A program made the position numbers and the translations under genes. Below are positions 1-8,470 of a stretch of 12,899 nucleotides of DNA, piece after piece. The first letter of the stretch is position 1; each line of letters opens with the position of its first letter. The notes under the pieces were generated by a model. That model was given only the letters and a program-made list of their open reading frames with translations, did no database searches and was not told the origin of the DNA. Origin of the DNA: Bacteroidota bacterium (GTDB lineage Bacteria; Bacteroidota; Ignavibacteria; Ignavibacteriales; Ignavibacteriaceae); assembly GCA_021793635.1 (NCBI GenBank), contig JAJYSI010000034.1, forward strand, positions 1 to 12,899. The letters run 5' to 3'.

Positions 1-3000
1 CCTATACTATATAGTGTAGTTTTTAATCTTTCTTCACTTTCTCTTAACGATTGACCAATATTGTAAATTTCAGTTATATCCTTAACAACCGTAATCATGT
101 ATTTTTTTTGATCAATGGTAATAACTCTAGCTGATACTAAAGTGTGAATTATTGTCCCCTCTTTCTTTTTAAAATTGATTTCTTTATTGTTAGCTAACCC
201 ATTCTTCCGCAATTCGTCTACTAATGCTCTGCGATCAACATTGTTTATCCAAATTCCTATTTCCACGGAAGTTTTTCCTATAACTTCCTCCTGAGCATAA
301 CCAAATATGTTCTTATATGCTTCATTTACCTGGACCAATAATCCAGTATCAATTTCCGAAATTGAAATACCATCCGGTGAGACGTTGTAAACAGTTCTAA
401 ATCTTTCTTCGCTTTCTTTTAATGAAATCTCAGCCGTCATTCTATCTGTAACATCATTATAAATAGCAACAATTTCACCGGTGTTTAATCTAAAAACAAT
501 ATTTTCGCGCCACCCTGAAATTTTATTATCAGTATAATTAAAGTTAATATATTCAGTCTTGCCTGTCCGCCATACTCTTCTAAAAACATCAAGAAAACCA
601 AGGCTCTCAACCGAAGGAAATATTGCGCTTAATCTTTTGCCAATAACTTCATCATGCATTACTTTATCTATTCTTTGCGCAGTCGAATTGAAATCTACAA
701 AGACAAAATCATTTCCATTGTCTATTGCTTGATAAATTGCAATAGCAGCCGGACTATTGTTAAATAAGCTCTCCCATCTTTCTTTATTTCTTAATATAGC
801 TTCTTCTGCCTGCTTTCGCTCTGTAATATCACGCATGAAAACAAAAACTTTTTCATTTTGAGTTTTCAGATAATTTACGCTTGCATCAACATCAATAATT
901 TTACCGTCTTTTCGTCTATGCTTAGTTTCAAATCTATAAAAGCCTTTCGTTCTAATTATCTTAAGTTTTTCCTTAATTTCATTCTCATCATCTATTACAT
1001 CAATATCTTTTATACTCATGGCAAGTAATTCATTACGGCTGTAACCTACCATAGAGAAATCAGAATTACTTGTTTCTAAAATCTTACCATTCATGTCAAC
1101 AAGATAGAAACCATCTATGGCTGTTCGAAGAATGGTTCTTATTTCTTCTTCTGCTTTCTTTCTATCGGTAATATCAAGTATCGCTCCAATAATACCCGCA
1201 TTTTTATAATTATTGTTTGAGTATGTTGCTTTATAATTTATTACATCATGATTAGAACCGTTGGCATCTTTAAATTTTGATTCGTAAATCTGCAAGCCGC
1301 CGGAATTGATAAGTGCTTTATCTTGAGCAACATAAATCTGTGCTAATTCCGGCTCGTAAATATCGGTAACTGTCTTTCCTTTTATTTGTTCTTTAGTATA
1401 GCCAAACAATTTAACAAAAGCCTCATTAGCACCTATATATTTTAAGCTATTATCCTTGTAAAAAACCGGAATCGGAATAGTATCAAGTAGATTATTTAGG
1501 AAGGCTTCCCTTTCCTTTAGTTCTACTTCAGCTTTTTTTCGTTCGGTAATTTCTTGAATAACTCCAAATAAAATTTTGTTTTCCTTATCATATTCTGCAA
1601 TTGAATGAATATCTATTATCAGTCCGGTATCTTCAGTTTTAATTTTATATTCTAAATTGTAGGGCTTGTTATGCTCAATTAAATTCTTTAACGCATCGTC
1701 CATCATTGAGCGGTATTCAGGCAATGGTACCTTTTTTACAATTTCATAGTCCATTTCTTTCCAATCGACGCCATAAATTTTTGCAGCACCATCTGAAGCT
1801 ATCATAGTTTGGGAATCGAGATGAAGTTCCCAATTACCGGATTTTGAGGCAAGCTCTGCGCGTCTTAGTCTTGCCTCGTTTTGCCGAATAATTTTTTCTA
1901 TTTTATGCTCTTCGGTTTTATCTCTAAAGATTAAAACAACGCCTTCAACTTTTCCCTCCTCATTACGGATTGGGGCAACGCTATCAGCAATTGGAAATTC
2001 CTTTCCGTCTTTTGAAACTAAAAGAGTATGATTTGCAACCCCAACTTTAGCGCCTTTTTCTAATACTTTGTGAATAGGATTATCTATTGTAGTTCTTGTT
2101 AACTCATTAATAATTATAAATACTTCTTCAATTGATTTTCCAATTACATCGGGTTCATTCCATCCTGTTAGCATCTCAGCAGTATGATTCATCTTATTTA
2201 TTCTGCCGAGTGTATCCGTTGTAATTACTCCGTCACCAATGCTATATAATATAGTTTTAAATTCTTCATGGTATTTTCTAAGCTCTTTTTCTTTGGCAAA
2301 TAATTCTTTATAAATATTCTTTTGGCGGTTTTCATATAATAGGCTAAATGCTAATCCGATCAAGAAAATTGATAATAAATTAAACAATGCAATTATGAAT
2401 ATTTTCAAATATAGGCTTGAATAAATTTCACTTTTATTAACCTTAACTTCCAAAAACCAACTTAAGCCTTTAACCGGAGCTACATAGGAGATCACTTTAT
2501 TACCAATATAATCCACACCATCGGTAATTCCTTTAAAACCAAGCACTGCTCTAACAGATGGATCGCTAGTTCGATCTAATGAAATTTTATAATTTAATTC
2601 AGTGTTTTGCTTCCCCTTAATTTCATTAAGATAACATACAAAATTGCCCTCTTTTTTTACTAATATCGTTGTATACTTTGAACTGTTGGTTTCATTCGAC
2701 TCGATTAGTGGATATAAAAATGTTTTCGGATTTATTCGAAACACTAATGCTGCAATGACTTTGTTTCCTTTCGATATGATTGGAGCAATATAATCTATAA
2801 ATATTTTGTTTAATGATTTGGAATAATAAATATCACCCATTATGATCTTTTTGCCGCTGACAGCTTCATTTATAAAACCAATTGTTTTAGGATTTATATG
2901 CCTTAATTTCAAATTATAGGAAAAAAGTATTTTCCCTTTTGGCGACGCAAGAATTATGTCCCTATAAATAAAATTCGCTTTTACTAAAGAAAGCTGATCC

Positions 3001-3299
3001 TTAATTATTTTTTCATTAGAAAGACTATTAACTTTTAGATAAGATTCAACGCTTTGTTTAAAACTTTCGTCCCTTACAACTGCATTTGCATCTGCCAATC
3101 TCTCTCGATTCCAATTTTGAATTTGATTTATTTTTAATTCGGCAAAAGCACGTAAATCATTTATAGTATCTCTACGAATATTTGATTCTTCATACAAATA
3201 ATAAAAAATAGTAGTTACGACTAAAAGGGAACTAAATGCTGTGATAACATATAGTATATAGCGTTTTCTAGATAAGAAATTGAAGGTGATTTTTTCCAT
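1..3299 (-). CDS. Multi-PAS transmembrane sensor protein (probably histidine kinase), N-terminal part
   Basis: An open frame runs from the ATG at 3297-3299 to the window edge without a stop: 1,099 residues, C-terminus missing. A membrane helix lies at about residues 14-36 and a second at about 298-320, enclosing an outer domain of about 260 residues that looks like a double-Cache ligand sensor (for example APIISKGNKVIAALVFRINP). Inside the cell follow PAS domains at roughly 341-455, 477-580, 597-712, 718-828, 838-950 and 961-1080, each ending in a typical DITERK-like motif and linked by short helices (KKAEEE, ESEERF). A seventh begins at 1085 (TTLYSIG, close to TILYSIGDG of the first). No kinase, GGDEF or other output domain is visible, so histidine kinase is inferred from family habit. 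The ATG precedes the first membrane helix by only 13 residues, which supports the start. There is no Shine-Dalgarno sequence; a good promoter lies just upstream. It points the same way as the hsd operon but is probably transcribed separately. Confidence 0.85.
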   Translation of the reverse strand, partial: MEKITFNFLSRKRYILYVITAFSSLLVVTTIFYYLYEESNIRRDTINDLRAFAELKINQIQNWNRERLADANAVVRDESFKQSVESYLKVNSLSNEKIIKDQLSLVKANFIYRDIILASPKGKILFSYNLKLRHINPKTIGFINEAVSGKKIIMGDIYYSKSLNKIFIDYIAPIISKGNKVIAALVFRINPKTFLYPLIESNETNSSKYTTILVKKEGNFVCYLNEIKGKQNTELNYKISLDRTSDPSVRAVLGFKGITDGVDYIGNKVISYVAPVKGLSWFLEVKVNKSEIYSSLYLKIFIIALFNLLSIFLIGLAFSLLYENRQKNIYKELFAKEKELRKYHEEFKTILYSIGDGVITTDTLGRINKMNHTAEMLTGWNEPDVIGKSIEEVFIIINELTRTTIDNPIHKVLEKGAKVGVANHTLLVSKDGKEFPIADSVAPIRNEEGKVEGVVLIFRDKTEEHKIEKIIRQNEARLRRAELASKSGNWELHLDSQTMIASDGAAKIYGVDWKEMDYEIVKKVPLPEYRSMMDDALKNLIEHNKPYNLEYKIKTEDTGLIIDIHSIAEYDKENKILFGVIQEITERKKAEVELKEREAFLNNLLDTIPIPVFYKDNSLKYIGANEAFVKLFGYTKEQIKGKTVTDIYEPELAQIYVAQDKALINSGGLQIYESKFKDANGSNHDVINYKATYSNNNYKNAGIIGAILDITDRKKAEEEIRTILRTAIDGFYLVDMNGKILETSNSDFSMVGYSRNELLAMSIKDIDVIDDENEIKEKLKIIRTKGFYRFETKHRRKDGKIIDVDASVNYLKTQNEKVFVFMRDITERKQAEEAILRNKERWESLFNNSPAAIAIYQAIDNGNDFVFVDFNSTAQRIDKVMHDEVIGKRLSAIFPSVESLGFLDVFRRVWRTGKTEYINFNYTDNKISGWRENIVFRLNTGEIVAIYNDVTDRMTAEISLKESEERFRTVYNVSPDGISISEIDTGLLVQVNEAYKNIFGYAQEEVIGKTSVEIGIWINNVDRRALVDELRKNGLANNKEINFKKKEGTIIHTLVSARVITIDQKKYMITVVKDITEIYNIGQSLRESEERLKTTLYSI

Positions 3300-3339
3300 G
3301 AGGTGACAATAATTAACAATCTACAATAATCAATTTTGT

Positions 3340-3368
3340 AATATATTTATAAATGCAAATTTTGTCAA
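3340..3368 (-). promoter_or_regulatory. Putative sigma-70 promoter for the PAS sensor gene
   Basis: Read on the minus strand, a perfect -35 box TTGACA (3363-3368) is followed by a 17-base spacer and the -10 box TATATT (3340-3345). Transcription would start near 3333, leaving a leader of about 33 bases before the ATG. The match to the general bacterial consensus is very good, but the region is AT-rich and the assignment rests on sequence alone. Confidence 0.55.
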
Positions 3369-3429
3369 TATTCCCTTACGGAGTTTTTCTTATATTTAAT
3401 CTTATAGAAACTTTATGTAATTGTATTTT

Positions 3430-4899
3430 TCACTTCTTCCCAACCAACTGCTCAATTATCTCCTTAAAGCTTTCCAGCCCGGCTTCAAGGTTCTCCACTA
3501 TTTCATTTGCTAATACATCCGGCTCCGGCAGATTGTCTAAATCGCCCAAGCTTTCATCCTTCAGCCAGAAAATGTCCAGGTTGGTTTTATCTCTTGCGGT
3601 TATTTCCCCGTAGGTAAATTTCTTAAAACGCTCTGACTCTTTTCTCTTAAATCTGTTTTTAGGATTGTAGCAATCTATGAAGTCTTTCAAATCATCAAAC
3701 TTCATCTGCTGTGTTTTTAAAGTGAAATGAATATTTGTTCTTAGATCATAAATCCAAACTTCCTTTGTCCAGGCATCTTTACTTGCCGGTTTGTTATCGA
3801 AGAAGATTACATTTGCCTTTACACCCTGTGCATAAAATATTCCTGTCGGCAATCTTAATATTGTATGCAGATCGGTAGTTTCAAGAAGTCTCTTTCTAAC
3901 AGTCTCGCCTGCGCCGCCTTCAAACAAAACATTATCGGGAACAACAACCGCCGCTTTACCATCTGGCTTTAGCATCGAGCGGACATGCTGTACAAAGTTC
4001 AATTGCTTGTTCGATGTTGTTGTCCAGAAGTCCTGCCGTTCATAAGTCAATGTTTCTTTACTTTGCGTTCCGTCTTCGTTTGATATTGTTATACTGCTCT
4101 TCTTTCCGAACGGCGGATTTGTTAGAACATAATCATAAGTTTCAGAAGGAGCTGCTAACAAGCTGTCCGCTCTTTCTATCGGCGGCTCGCTGTTTAAGTC
4201 GCCTATGCCGTGAAGATATAAATTCATCAAACAAAGTCTCGCGGTGTTTGGAACTATTTCCCATCCGGTAAATGTTTTGAACTTTAGAAAGTCTTTTTCA
4301 TCTTTATCAAGATTATAATTGTTTTTGTCGGCAATAAAATCATAGGCTCTTAAAAAGAAGCCGCCCGTACCGCATGCGGGGTCCGCTATAGTTTTCTTTG
4401 GTTCCGGCCTTAGGCATTCAACCATTGCTTTAATTAATTCTCTTGGAGTAAAATATTGACCGGCACCGCTTTTAATATCTTCAGCGTTTTTCTTTAGAAG
4501 CCCTTCATAAATATCTCCTTTAACATCAGCACCGAGTATTACCCAGTTTTCTTCATCTATCATTTGAATCAGCTTATAAAGCTTTGCCGGGTCCTGTATT
4601 TTATTTTGAGCCTTGAAGAAAATCTCCCCTATCATTCCCTTTTCTTTTCCAAGCTCATTTAGGATATTGATGTAATGCGCCTCAAGCTCTGCGCCGCCGT
4701 TAATTCTTCTAAGACTTTCCCAATTATATTTTTTAGGAATATTTATTTCTCTCTTATAAGGCGGCTTGGAATATTCATCCGCCATTTTAAGAAAGAGCAG
4801 ATATGTAAGCTGCTCTACATAATCGCCGTAACTAACGCCGTCGTCTCTTAAAGTGTTGCAGTAATTCCAAACGCGCTGTACAATTGTTGATGTCGTCAT
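3430..4899 (-). CDS. hsdM: Type I restriction-modification system, DNA methyltransferase (M) subunit
   Basis: 489 residues, a normal length for HsdM. With HsdS it should transfer a methyl group from S-adenosylmethionine to the N6 of adenine at the recognition site; the same M and S subunits guide HsdR. The N-terminal helical HsdM_N domain covers about residues 5-125. The stretch GAGQYFTPRELI (145-156) is the usual lead into the catalytic domain. Motif I, the SAM-binding loop, is DPACGTGG (173-180), and catalytic motif IV is NPPF (261-264). GKAAVVVPDNVLFEGG (314-329) is also typical of the family. The ATG is chosen because the protein begins at the expected place before HsdM_N. It is the last gene of the locus, 40 bases after the SWIM gene, while hsdS lies two genes upstream. 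M and S are usually adjacent, so the separation is unusual. No damage is visible in the reading frame. Confidence 0.96.
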   Translation of the reverse strand: MTTSTIVQRVWNYCNTLRDDGVSYGDYVEQLTYLLFLKMADEYSKPPYKREINIPKKYNWESLRRINGGAELEAHYINILNELGKEKGMIGEIFFKAQNKIQDPAKLYKLIQMIDEENWVILGADVKGDIYEGLLKKNAEDIKSGAGQYFTPRELIKAMVECLRPEPKKTIADPACGTGGFFLRAYDFIADKNNYNLDKDEKDFLKFKTFTGWEIVPNTARLCLMNLYLHGIGDLNSEPPIERADSLLAAPSETYDYVLTNPPFGKKSSITISNEDGTQSKETLTYERQDFWTTTSNKQLNFVQHVRSMLKPDGKAAVVVPDNVLFEGGAGETVRKRLLETTDLHTILRLPTGIFYAQGVKANVIFFDNKPASKDAWTKEVWIYDLRTNIHFTLKTQQMKFDDLKDFIDCYNPKNRFKRKESERFKKFTYGEITARDKTNLDIFWLKDESLGDLDNLPEPDVLANEIVENLEAGLESFKEIIEQLVGKK

Positions 4900-4939
4900 A
4901 ATATATTTAATTCTTCTGTAGAAATTTCATTTATAATTT

Positions 4940-6637
4940 TTATTTGATTTTAGAAAGTATCTCCATCATAGCCCTGCGGTTCTTATAGGTATTCCGGAAA
5001 TAAATAATTATTGAATTTACCTTGTCTTCGCCGCCTTCAATCTTTTTCATCTTCTTAAGATATCGGGCAATATCATTATAAAAATTCCTACCTGTATTCT
5101 TTGCAATGGCTCTTACACCCCCTTCATAATAATCAAGTATTTTATCCGGGTATTCATTGCTTAAATAATTCGCGAACTCATCCACAAAGTGAAGGTGTTC
5201 CTTATTTATATCTAATAATTTTAAAAGGCGTTCCGTATAATCTTCTTCAACAAATATTCTTGCAAGAACATATGCATCAGAATAGCTTCCTATCTCTTTT
5301 TTATCTTTAATCTTCTCAATAATGCCTTCACAGATGCCTTTCCATTCTGCCGGCTCATATGTTTTCTTCAGTTTTTTATAATAGACCATTTCATAAAGAT
5401 GAAAGAAGAAAAGATCCTCGGTAATTTTCCGAATTTCAGTAATGTTTTTTGTTTTCTCATAAATTGAAAGAAGCTTTTCCTTCCAATCCTTTACTGTTCC
5501 CGGATGCCTTTTCTCTTCCGCAGTCTTTATACCTTCATAGCAGAGTTCAACCGCTTTAATATAATCTTTCCTTTTAATCTTATCCTCGATTAATATTTTC
5601 ATCATTTCAGGGTACTGCTTATTTGTTTCGGCAAATTCCCAGGCTTCTTCTTTAAGATTTCTTTCGTATAAAAAATCAAATTTTAATTTAAGAAGAGAAC
5701 CAATGCCGTATTCTCCAAATTCTTTTGTCTTCTCTACCTCAATCTGCTTGTCAATCATTTTAAGAAATTTTTTCTCTTGTTCTCGGGTCGAAATTAATGA
5801 CGGTAAAATATACAAGAATCCATCTTCAAAGCCGTTATCGTGGTATTTTTGCTTTGGATATTCATCCAGGCAATATTGAAATAAATTATCCTTTAATTGA
5901 GGCGGAGCCTTTGAGACTATTAAGGAAAATATCTCGAATGCATAATCAGAAATCTCCCGTGCACTTCCGGCAGAATCGTCTTCATGCTGCACAAGCAGCG
6001 GAATTTCTTCAATAAAGATTTTAACTATGCTAAGACTTTCCATTAAATTCCTCTTTTCAAGAAGCAGATTTGCCTTATTAAGCAGAGCTGATAGATTCAT
6101 CGCTAAATTGCGAGCCGAGCGGTAGTCTACGAACCCATACCTATCCTCCGCCGCGTTAATCATATTCTTTACAAGCTTTCTGTACTTGCCTTCAGCGTCC
6201 GAATCAATATATTCTGAAAAGTGTGCGGTAAAAGCATTCTTTAAATTACTGTCCCTCCGAAACTGGGAGACTATAAATTCTTGCAGTTCTTCCTTTGTTG
6301 CTTTAGAAAATATTATGCCTGTTTCATCAGTCTTTCCCTTCTTTAGGCTTTTATTTTTTACTTTACTTACCGGTTCTTTAATTTCCGAAATCGCATAGAT
6401 AACAGCCGCAACATGCTTGCAAATCCCATCTTCAAACGGGCAATCGCAGTCCCAATATTTTAATTCCCCGTTTTCTATTTCCACAGTTACTTCATAATCT
6501 GCATTTCCGGAGACAACAGCGTCCCATGCACCGGGTTCGTTCTCTTCAAGTGAAATTATCTGTCTGTTAGTATAATATTCGTAGCCTCGTTGAAGAATTT
6601 CCGGCGGTATCTGTTTTTCAACTTTTGTTAAGTCCAT
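4940..6637 (-). CDS. SWIM zinc-finger protein with long helical C-terminal region
   Basis: 565 residues from the ATG at 6635-6637. A SWIM zinc finger of the form CxCx6CxH is plain: C64, C66, C73 and H75 (YWDCDCPFEDGICKH), preceded by the usual RGYEYYTNRQI segment near residue 17. A lysine-rich linker (about 90-107) separates it from some 450 residues of predicted helical, repeat-like sequence (for example RKDYIKAVELCYEGIKTAEE) that resembles TPR-type scaffolds. SWIM domains bind zinc and are thought to contact DNA or proteins; the exact role here is unknown. It lies between hsdS (108 bases upstream) and hsdM (40 bases downstream) on the same strand, so it is probably co-transcribed. A role in regulating or assembling the restriction complex is only inference. 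The frame could be extended 10 residues to a TTG at 6667, but the ATG is more likely. Confidence 0.85.
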   Translation of the reverse strand: MDLTKVEKQIPPEILQRGYEYYTNRQIISLEENEPGAWDAVVSGNADYEVTVEIENGELKYWDCDCPFEDGICKHVAAVIYAISEIKEPVSKVKNKSLKKGKTDETGIIFSKATKEELQEFIVSQFRRDSNLKNAFTAHFSEYIDSDAEGKYRKLVKNMINAAEDRYGFVDYRSARNLAMNLSALLNKANLLLEKRNLMESLSIVKIFIEEIPLLVQHEDDSAGSAREISDYAFEIFSLIVSKAPPQLKDNLFQYCLDEYPKQKYHDNGFEDGFLYILPSLISTREQEKKFLKMIDKQIEVEKTKEFGEYGIGSLLKLKFDFLYERNLKEEAWEFAETNKQYPEMMKILIEDKIKRKDYIKAVELCYEGIKTAEEKRHPGTVKDWKEKLLSIYEKTKNITEIRKITEDLFFFHLYEMVYYKKLKKTYEPAEWKGICEGIIEKIKDKKEIGSYSDAYVLARIFVEEDYTERLLKLLDINKEHLHFVDEFANYLSNEYPDKILDYYEGGVRAIAKNTGRNFYNDIARYLKKMKKIEGGEDKVNSIIIYFRNTYKNRRAMMEILSKIK

Positions 6638-6718
6638 CGTTACGTTAATGTTTCTATTAGTTGGCAAAACTGAGACATTAATATAAAAAAGAATTTAATA
6701 AACCTTTCCCTCAATTTT

Positions 6719-6758
6719 CATTCATCATTCTTAATTCATCATTCATCATTCTTCATTA
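6719..6758. repeat. Short ATTCATC direct repeats at the end of hsdS
   Basis: The heptamer ATTCATC occurs at 6720-6726, 6734-6740 and 6741-6747, with related ATTC and TTCATTA pieces between and after. The cluster covers the last codons and the stop of hsdS (stop at 6746-6748) and runs into the gap before the SWIM gene. It may be replication slippage; no function is evident. Confidence 0.5.
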
Positions 6759-8314
6759 ACCAGCCTCCCTTCAAACGCTTGCTTAAGAATCGCCTGCCTT
6801 AATGTTTCCGCCTTTGCCAAACTTTCATCTATCGCCTTCTCAAGATTGTCCGCTTCCGAAAAACGCTTTTCGATTTCTTCAACTACTTCATTTTGTCGGT
6901 TAAAAGGTGGTAAAGGTACTCTAATGTTTTTAATATCTCTTAAATAAATTGCTTGCTGGGCTGTAGCTCCAGAAACACTAATAATCTGTTTATTTAGTTG
7001 CGGTGATTTAATCATATAAGCCACAAAACTTGAGTTTATAGATTCCTTTACCTTAATCAAAATGACACTACCCAATAAGCAAAATTTTCTATCACTTTTC
7101 AGAATACATAAACGACCAACTGTAGCACCTCTACTTACAATAAGTATATCGCCTATTTCAGGATTACAGCGATTCCAAAATTTCTTCGCATCACTTTCAG
7201 ATATGAAAAGTGTATCATTAAAAAGCACTCCGTTATCTCTGATATCTTTAGCCGAAAGAAAAGGAATTCCTTTATCTTTTACGTTAGGTCTTATATGCTC
7301 TCCATCCGTTATTTTTTCACTGATATCTTCAAGTTTCACCCACCTCCATCCCGCCTTCGCTAAAGTTTCGTCGGGCAAGCCCTCCGGCAATTCATTTGGG
7401 AAATTGTCTGAACCATGATTTACAGGATTATCGGATTTGCCGGATTCATCTTGTGTTTTAATCCTGTTAATCCTTGAATCAGGCGAATCGAGGTTAAGAC
7501 TGTATTTTTCTTTCATCTCAGCCGCAACCCTGACCTCTTGAATGGCATTCAAGCGCTCTTCCAATTCCACTGGAAAATTGTCTGAACTTGGATTTACAGG
7601 ATTATGAGATTTTCCGGATTCATCTTGTGTTTGAATCCTGTTAATCTTTGAATCCGGCGAATCATGGTTCAGACGATTTAACCTCCCCGAAAACGCACTT
7701 GCCAGAACAGCCTGTCTGTATGTTTTAATTTGTTCCTTTGCCTTTTTAAGAGATGCGACTCCGCTGTCCAACTCGCTGAAGAGTTCTTCGATTTTGGAAA
7801 CTATTTTTTGCTGTTCATCTATGGGCGGCAACGGGAATGGCAGATTAGCAAAATTCTTTGCTGATATTTCTTTAAAGGTTGTACCGGATGCATTTCTTTC
7901 AGCTAAATGTTTTGCCGATTTTAAATAATAATAAATAAACTCATTGTATACTTTTTCATTTGGAACGAGATTCTTAAATCCTTGATTAGTAGATAAAGGA
8001 TTTGACGCTATTACAACATATCCGATGGGTGCTCTTGAAGAGAATAAAATACTTCCTCCGGGAACCAAACGCGCAGAAGAATTCTTTAAGCCGTCATTGG
8101 TTATATTCCTTCTACCTTTAGAAATATATTTATTCTTGTAACCAGTTAGATCTGCTGGTGTAATCCATGATATATCTCCATCAAAATATTCCTTTACCTT
8201 TGTTGATGGCGTCCCGCCTGCTATTACTTCGCCAACATCACCAAGTTTAACCCAAGACCAGTTGGGAGGAAGATTATTACCATTCATAATTTCTGATTGT
8301 TTTAATTCTTTCAT
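6746..8314 (-). CDS. hsdS: Type I restriction-modification system, specificity (S) subunit with two in-frame palindromic inserts
   Basis: 522 residues. HsdS recognises a two-part DNA site and docks HsdM and HsdR. It shows the classic duplicated layout. The first target-recognition domain spans about 15-165 (GGTPSTKVKEYFDG, PLPPIDEQQKI at its end) and is followed by a conserved coiled-coil (about 166-212, TYRQAVLASAFSGRL). The second recognition domain spans about 322-470 (WRWVKLEDISEKITDGEH, PLPPFNRQNEV) and ends in a second coiled-coil closing with LRQAILKQAFEGRL. The linker between the halves is unusually long because two copies of the 95-base palindromic element are translated within it: residues about 214-245 (LNHDSPDSKINRI...) and 272-303 (LNLDSPDSRINRI...), separated by the helix ELEERLNAIQEVRVAAEMKE. 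The recognition sequence cannot be read from the protein. The ATG at 8314 is chosen; M10 at 8287 is an alternative. A palindromic element ends six bases upstream of this start. Confidence 0.95.
   Translation of the reverse strand: MKELKQSEIMNGNNLPPNWSWVKLGDVGEVIAGGTPSTKVKEYFDGDISWITPADLTGYKNKYISKGRRNITNDGLKNSSARLVPGGSILFSSRAPIGYVVIASNPLSTNQGFKNLVPNEKVYNEFIYYYLKSAKHLAERNASGTTFKEISAKNFANLPFPLPPIDEQQKIVSKIEELFSELDSGVASLKKAKEQIKTYRQAVLASAFSGRLNRLNHDSPDSKINRIQTQDESGKSHNPVNPSSDNFPVELEERLNAIQEVRVAAEMKEKYSLNLDSPDSRINRIKTQDESGKSDNPVNHGSDNFPNELPEGLPDETLAKAGWRWVKLEDISEKITDGEHIRPNVKDKGIPFLSAKDIRDNGVLFNDTLFISESDAKKFWNRCNPEIGDILIVSRGATVGRLCILKSDRKFCLLGSVILIKVKESINSSFVAYMIKSPQLNKQIISVSGATAQQAIYLRDIKNIRVPLPPFNRQNEVVEEIEKRFSEADNLEKAIDESLAKAETLRQAILKQAFEGRLVNEE
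7406..7500. repeat. Palindromic element R1, in frame inside hsdS (second insert of the protein)
   Basis: 95 bases beginning GTCTGAACC and ending GGTTAAGAC. One arm has GATT/GGATT units spaced 9, 8 and 9 bases, and the other arm carries the complementary AATCC units at the same spacing, so the whole forms an imperfect stem with a loop near CATCTTGTG. It encodes HsdS residues 272-303 without a stop. It differs from R2 at about 12 of 95 positions. Confidence 0.88.
7580..7674. repeat. Palindromic element R2, in frame inside hsdS (first insert of the protein)
   Basis: 95 bases, starting GTCTGAAC and ending GGTTCAGAC, exactly the length of R1 and in the same reading frame: the two starts are 174 bases, or 58 codons, apart. 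The arm units again follow the 9-8-9 spacing. It encodes HsdS residues about 214-245. Both R1 and R2 are preceded on the plus strand by a short GGAAA(A)TT stretch, so the conserved unit may be a few bases longer than the palindrome. Confidence 0.88.
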
Positions 8315-8320
8315 AACATT

Positions 8321-8436
8321 GTCTGAACTCCGCCACGGCGGATAAACTCGATTTACCGGATTCTAAGATTAGCAGGATTTTTAAATCCTTCTTATAATCC
8401 AGGTAATCCTTTAATCCTAAAAATCCTGGTTCAGAC
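8321..8436. repeat. Palindromic element A, between the GxxExxY gene and hsdS
   Basis: 116 bases from GTCTGAAC to GGTTCAGAC, filling nearly the whole gap between the two genes. Its last 79 bases (8358-8436) are identical to 8863-8941 of element B. Its left arm carries 21 bases where B has 3, including the GC-rich inverted repeat TCCGCC/GGCGGA at 8329-8342. On the mRNA the hairpin would end six bases before the hsdS start codon. No run of T follows, so it is not a typical terminator. Confidence 0.9.
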
Positions 8437-8443
8437 ATTTTCC

Positions 8444-8470
8444 GTTAATCCTGCGAATCCTGGTTCAGAC
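8444..8470. repeat. Half copy C of the palindromic element, forming the end of the GxxExxY gene
   Basis: 27 bases ending GGTTCAGAC with two AATCC units at 9-base spacing: the outer part of one arm, without the partner arm. It encodes the last residues LNQDSQD and the TAA stop (8445-8447) of the GxxExxY protein, in the same reading frame that the element uses inside hsdS (compare LNHDSPDS). It lies seven bases from element A. Confidence 0.75.

Noticed and set aside
3376..3412. Weak inverted repeat between hsdM and the PAS gene as an operon terminator
   Set aside because: The arms (AGTTTTTCTTATA and TATAGAAACT) pair poorly, are AT-only in effect and lack a T tract; no reliable terminator was found after hsdM.
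7406..7674. CRISPR-like direct repeats
   Set aside because: Only two 95-base copies with one 79-base gap, translated as part of hsdS, and palindromic along their whole length; there is no cas gene.
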